From Stenopsyche tienmushanensis (Eukaryota > Arthropoda > Insecta > Trichoptera > Stenopsychidae): a stretch of 64,000 nt of DNA. Each line of letters begins with the position of its first letter. The first letter of the stretch is position 1. The notes below the pieces were generated by a model. The model made no database searches. It had not been told where the DNA came from and saw only the letters and a list, made by a program, of their open reading frames with translations. Made by a program: the position numbers and the translations under genes. Of this stretch, positions 61,900 through 64,000 are shown piece after piece. The stretch covers positions 62,001 to 126,000 of the forward strand of contig WACJ01000410.1 of the NCBI GenBank assembly GCA_008973525.1, in the 5' to 3' direction.

Positions 61900-62275
61900 T
61901 TCCCCGATAGTCCTCGGGTGGCTCCTCTCTCCCAAGCACTCGTCGAGATGGTCGAGCCGATATTTCGAGCCATTAAATAGCTAGACGGATGGATTGGGGG
62001 TGGATAGGCGTCGAACAGAAAGACTCTCTTGTCTTAGATAGCACCTTTATTAATTATGAGAGAGAGATATGGCTGCGGGAAGGACGTCCTCTCGCAGCCA
62101 AGGCTAATCGACGATTCCTCACGTATCTCGCCTCCTACGCATTACTTTCCAACCGGCAACGATACATGTGCAATGTGTCCGCAACGCCACAAAAGATGGC
62201 GCTGTTAAATTAACACATTGCGCCTAAAAAGAGACGGTAGATGTCACCGTTAAATTAAATCTACTCAGATGAGGA
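61900..62275. repeat. GC-richer dispersed repeat R4, copy 2
   Basis: It shares ordered landmarks with 36730-37095 (AGTCCTCGGGTGGCTCC, GAGAGAGATATGGCTGCGGG, AAGGACGTCCTCTCGCAG, CAATGTGTCCGCAACG, GATGTCACCGTTAAATT). It could be a solo LTR. It lies in the part of the spacer that the F-G block lacks, so it inserted after the block duplication or was lost from F-G. Confidence 0.5.
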
Positions 62276-62938
62276 AATGATAATTCGTCCACGCTAAAGT
62301 AAATTGGTAATAATTCCTTGAAGCTATTTCTATTTTCTTGATAATCAATTGTGTGTTTCTTATACATTATATAATATATGCTCATTTGAAAAATATATGG
62401 TAGCGTGGAAATGTTGTACGTTTATTTTTTCATAATGGATTATTTATTTATACATAAACTATATTTATTATGTTTGCATAAATTATTCTTTCTCTTTTTG
62501 AGGATCCTCTTTTTCGACGTTTGTGTGATAAGCAGTCGGAGATATAGAACCTCCCTCTACTAAGAAGGCTTTCGATGAAAGGCGCACGGGTGCATCTCAG
62601 CTTGTTCTGGGAAACTGTGAATTCGATATAAATTCTCTATATTTATCTCCATGAAAACCCCCTTAATATTATTATTGTTTCCACCTATTGTTTCGTGTAC
62701 CAGAATGTGCTGCCATTTACAGTTTGGTCGTTTTAAAGCTGCTAATTTATTTTTTTGTTAGGACTCTAGAATTGCCAAAAGAGTTGGTTGAATCTGTTAA
62801 TCTTAGTATAGCGTCCATAAGTTGAACGCGCACTTTTGATCCACAAACTAATCTTCACCTTGTATGGAGGCTGTGTACCTCATAATCGTCGCTAGTATTG
62901 AAAAAAGTAATAAAATTATATACCATATAATTAATTAT

Positions 62939-63151
62939 TTAAATTGTCTTCCTTTTCCATCTATCCATCCGCGCCGGGACCATCATCGAAGATGATATTA
63001 CGAAGCGTCCAGTGCATCGAATGACCCTCGTATGCGGTCCCTGGAGCCGATTAAAGAAACAGTCATAAATTATTACAGCAGCGAAGGTAACGAAATGAAA
63101 GTTTGCAAAGTCGGCCAGGGTCCCCAAAATTTTACAATTCATATCATGCAT
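62939..63151 (-). other. GC-richer open segment, unrecognised
   Basis: A 70-codon minus-strand frame (LADFANFHFVTFAAV, NRLQGPHTRVIRCTGRF) stands out by base composition from AT-rich flanks, and the plus strand is also partly open. I recognise no family; it is probably the remnant of an inserted element. Confidence 0.2.
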
Positions 63152-63758
63152 AATTATTCACATATTTTTTATCAATGATATATAATATATTAATACATGT
63201 GTTTTAAAAATATGGTTTAATTTTAAAACATCATTATAAAAGTTAGTCCTAATTATATATTATATGATAATTAATTATTTGAATTTAGGTATCTGTACTT
63301 ACTGTCTGATCTATAAATCAGATGCAATGCATATGCAAAATTGCCATCATCAACTGATACATAACCAATTCAAAAACTTTCTATTCTATTAATAAAACAA
63401 GACATAAAACGTTTTCATTCTATTATTTTTTATTATAATAAATTTAAAAAAATTGCACCAGGTCAAATAATATTTACATCATCATAATACTGAAATTACT
63501 CTGCAAATTTTATGCATATAATGAACGAAATAAAAAATAAGCATTATGAAGCTGATGCAAAAATATAAAAAAAATCATGACCATATTTTATTATTAAACA
63601 TACATAAGGTCGTTCATTTTCCTGTTTGAGAATCCCTTTTTACTTTTTTATCGAATGTCATACAAAACGATGTAACTGGTTTTTAAGCCCAATAAAATAT
63701 AAAATCAAGGTTAACATTACATTGCTGATAATATACGTATGTACACTATAAGATGATT

Positions 63759-63919
63759 TTAATCGATATCCAGTTTTCTGAACGAGCCTACGATCCCGGT
63801 CAGTTCACTAGCTTTATCAGATGTCTTGTGTGGTCTTCTCGATTCGTCAATTTTCATACTATCGGATTCAATTAACCATTTTGTCCAATAATCAGACTGA
63901 ATTATCTTTGTCAGATTGT
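63759..63919 (-). CDS. Gene I: CRAL-TRIO lipid-binding protein, last exon only
   Basis: The 161-nt terminal exon of a ninth family member; the rest lies beyond the right edge. It starts at acceptor AATAG|AC, reads DNLTKIIQSDYWTKWLIESDSMK.., PHKTSDKASELTGIVG, and ends FRKLDID. It is clearly the paralogue of gene G (SDYWTKW, PHKTPDKASEL), and the sequence just downstream (63655-63758) also matches the downstream flank of G. Length and phase equal those of the other last exons. Confidence 0.85.
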
Positions 63920-64000
63920 CTATTAACACAAAAACAAATATATGTATTAAAATCTATTCAAAGTTATTACTAAATATTAATTTTCGCTAAGGAAGAATAC

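Larger units (their letters stand above)
60909..63758. other. Spacer between genes H and I
   Basis: The first part (to about 61560) is paralogous to 45600-46500 in the F-G block. From about 61600 to 63640 it carries about 2 kb absent from the F-G copy, including repeat R4 (61900-62275) and a GC-richer open segment (62939-63151). Homology to the downstream flank of G resumes near 63655. Confidence 0.6.

Noticed and set aside
1..64000. tRNA, rRNA, CRISPR or prokaryotic operon features
   Set aside because: None seen; the split genes, introns and animal transposons make this eukaryotic nuclear DNA.

Overview
The window looks like insect nuclear DNA. It is very AT-rich, the genes are split by short spliceosomal introns, and it carries many families of degraded animal transposons (RTE, Penelope, mariner, piggyBac, hAT, Tigger). 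I cannot fix the insect order. All placements were read by eye; no alignment or database search was run.

The genic content is a tandem array of CRAL-TRIO (Sec14-like, alpha-tocopherol-transfer-protein-like) lipid-carrier genes, all on the minus strand. Eight are complete (called A to H here) and a ninth (I) is cut by the right edge. I rebuilt the exons from the splice sites. The last four coding exons are almost invariant in length: 217, 193, 214 and 161 nt in A, C, D, E, F, G and H. B differs by +3 and -3 nt in two exons. All use the phase order 1, 2, 0, 1. Products are 314 to 322 residues, with QPHLP or QPHF near residue 45, LTPE/LTED-x-YR or LTPE-x-HR near 118, a KKKIxxR-type basic motif near 221, the LPxEYGG hallmark near 247 and a C-terminus of FRKL(D/E)ID. 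They probably carry small hydrophobic ligands in the cytosol. The ligand cannot be read from sequence.

Layout. 1-8003: no host gene seen; piggyBac, hAT and mariner scraps and one dispersed repeat. 8004-12283: gene A, with two repeats in its last intron. 14718-20089: gene B, the most divergent, with a TTAA-flanked piggyBac-like element in intron 3. 20153-25845: spacer with a 5'-truncated RTE retrotransposon, with target-site duplication, inside an older repeat. 25846-30365: gene C, with two head-to-head Penelope fragments in intron 3 and a MITE in intron 1. 32953-36212 and 37539-40204: genes D and E, a tandem duplicate pair including their noncoding leader exons. 42945-45575 and 46910-50482: genes F and G. 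50483-57426: a TE graveyard with a 1.2-kb piggyBac-derived hairpin. 57427-60877 and 63759 to the edge: H and I, a second copy of the F-G block.

Upstream of F, G and H I find the same 12-nt initiator-like element, TCAGTTGTTATT. In F and H it lies about 60 nt before an ATG in an 11-nt coding mini-exon that splices in frame to the next exon. This makes the two paralogues six-exon genes and gives them an N-terminus (MDKS.., MNQS..) that simple ORF reading misses.
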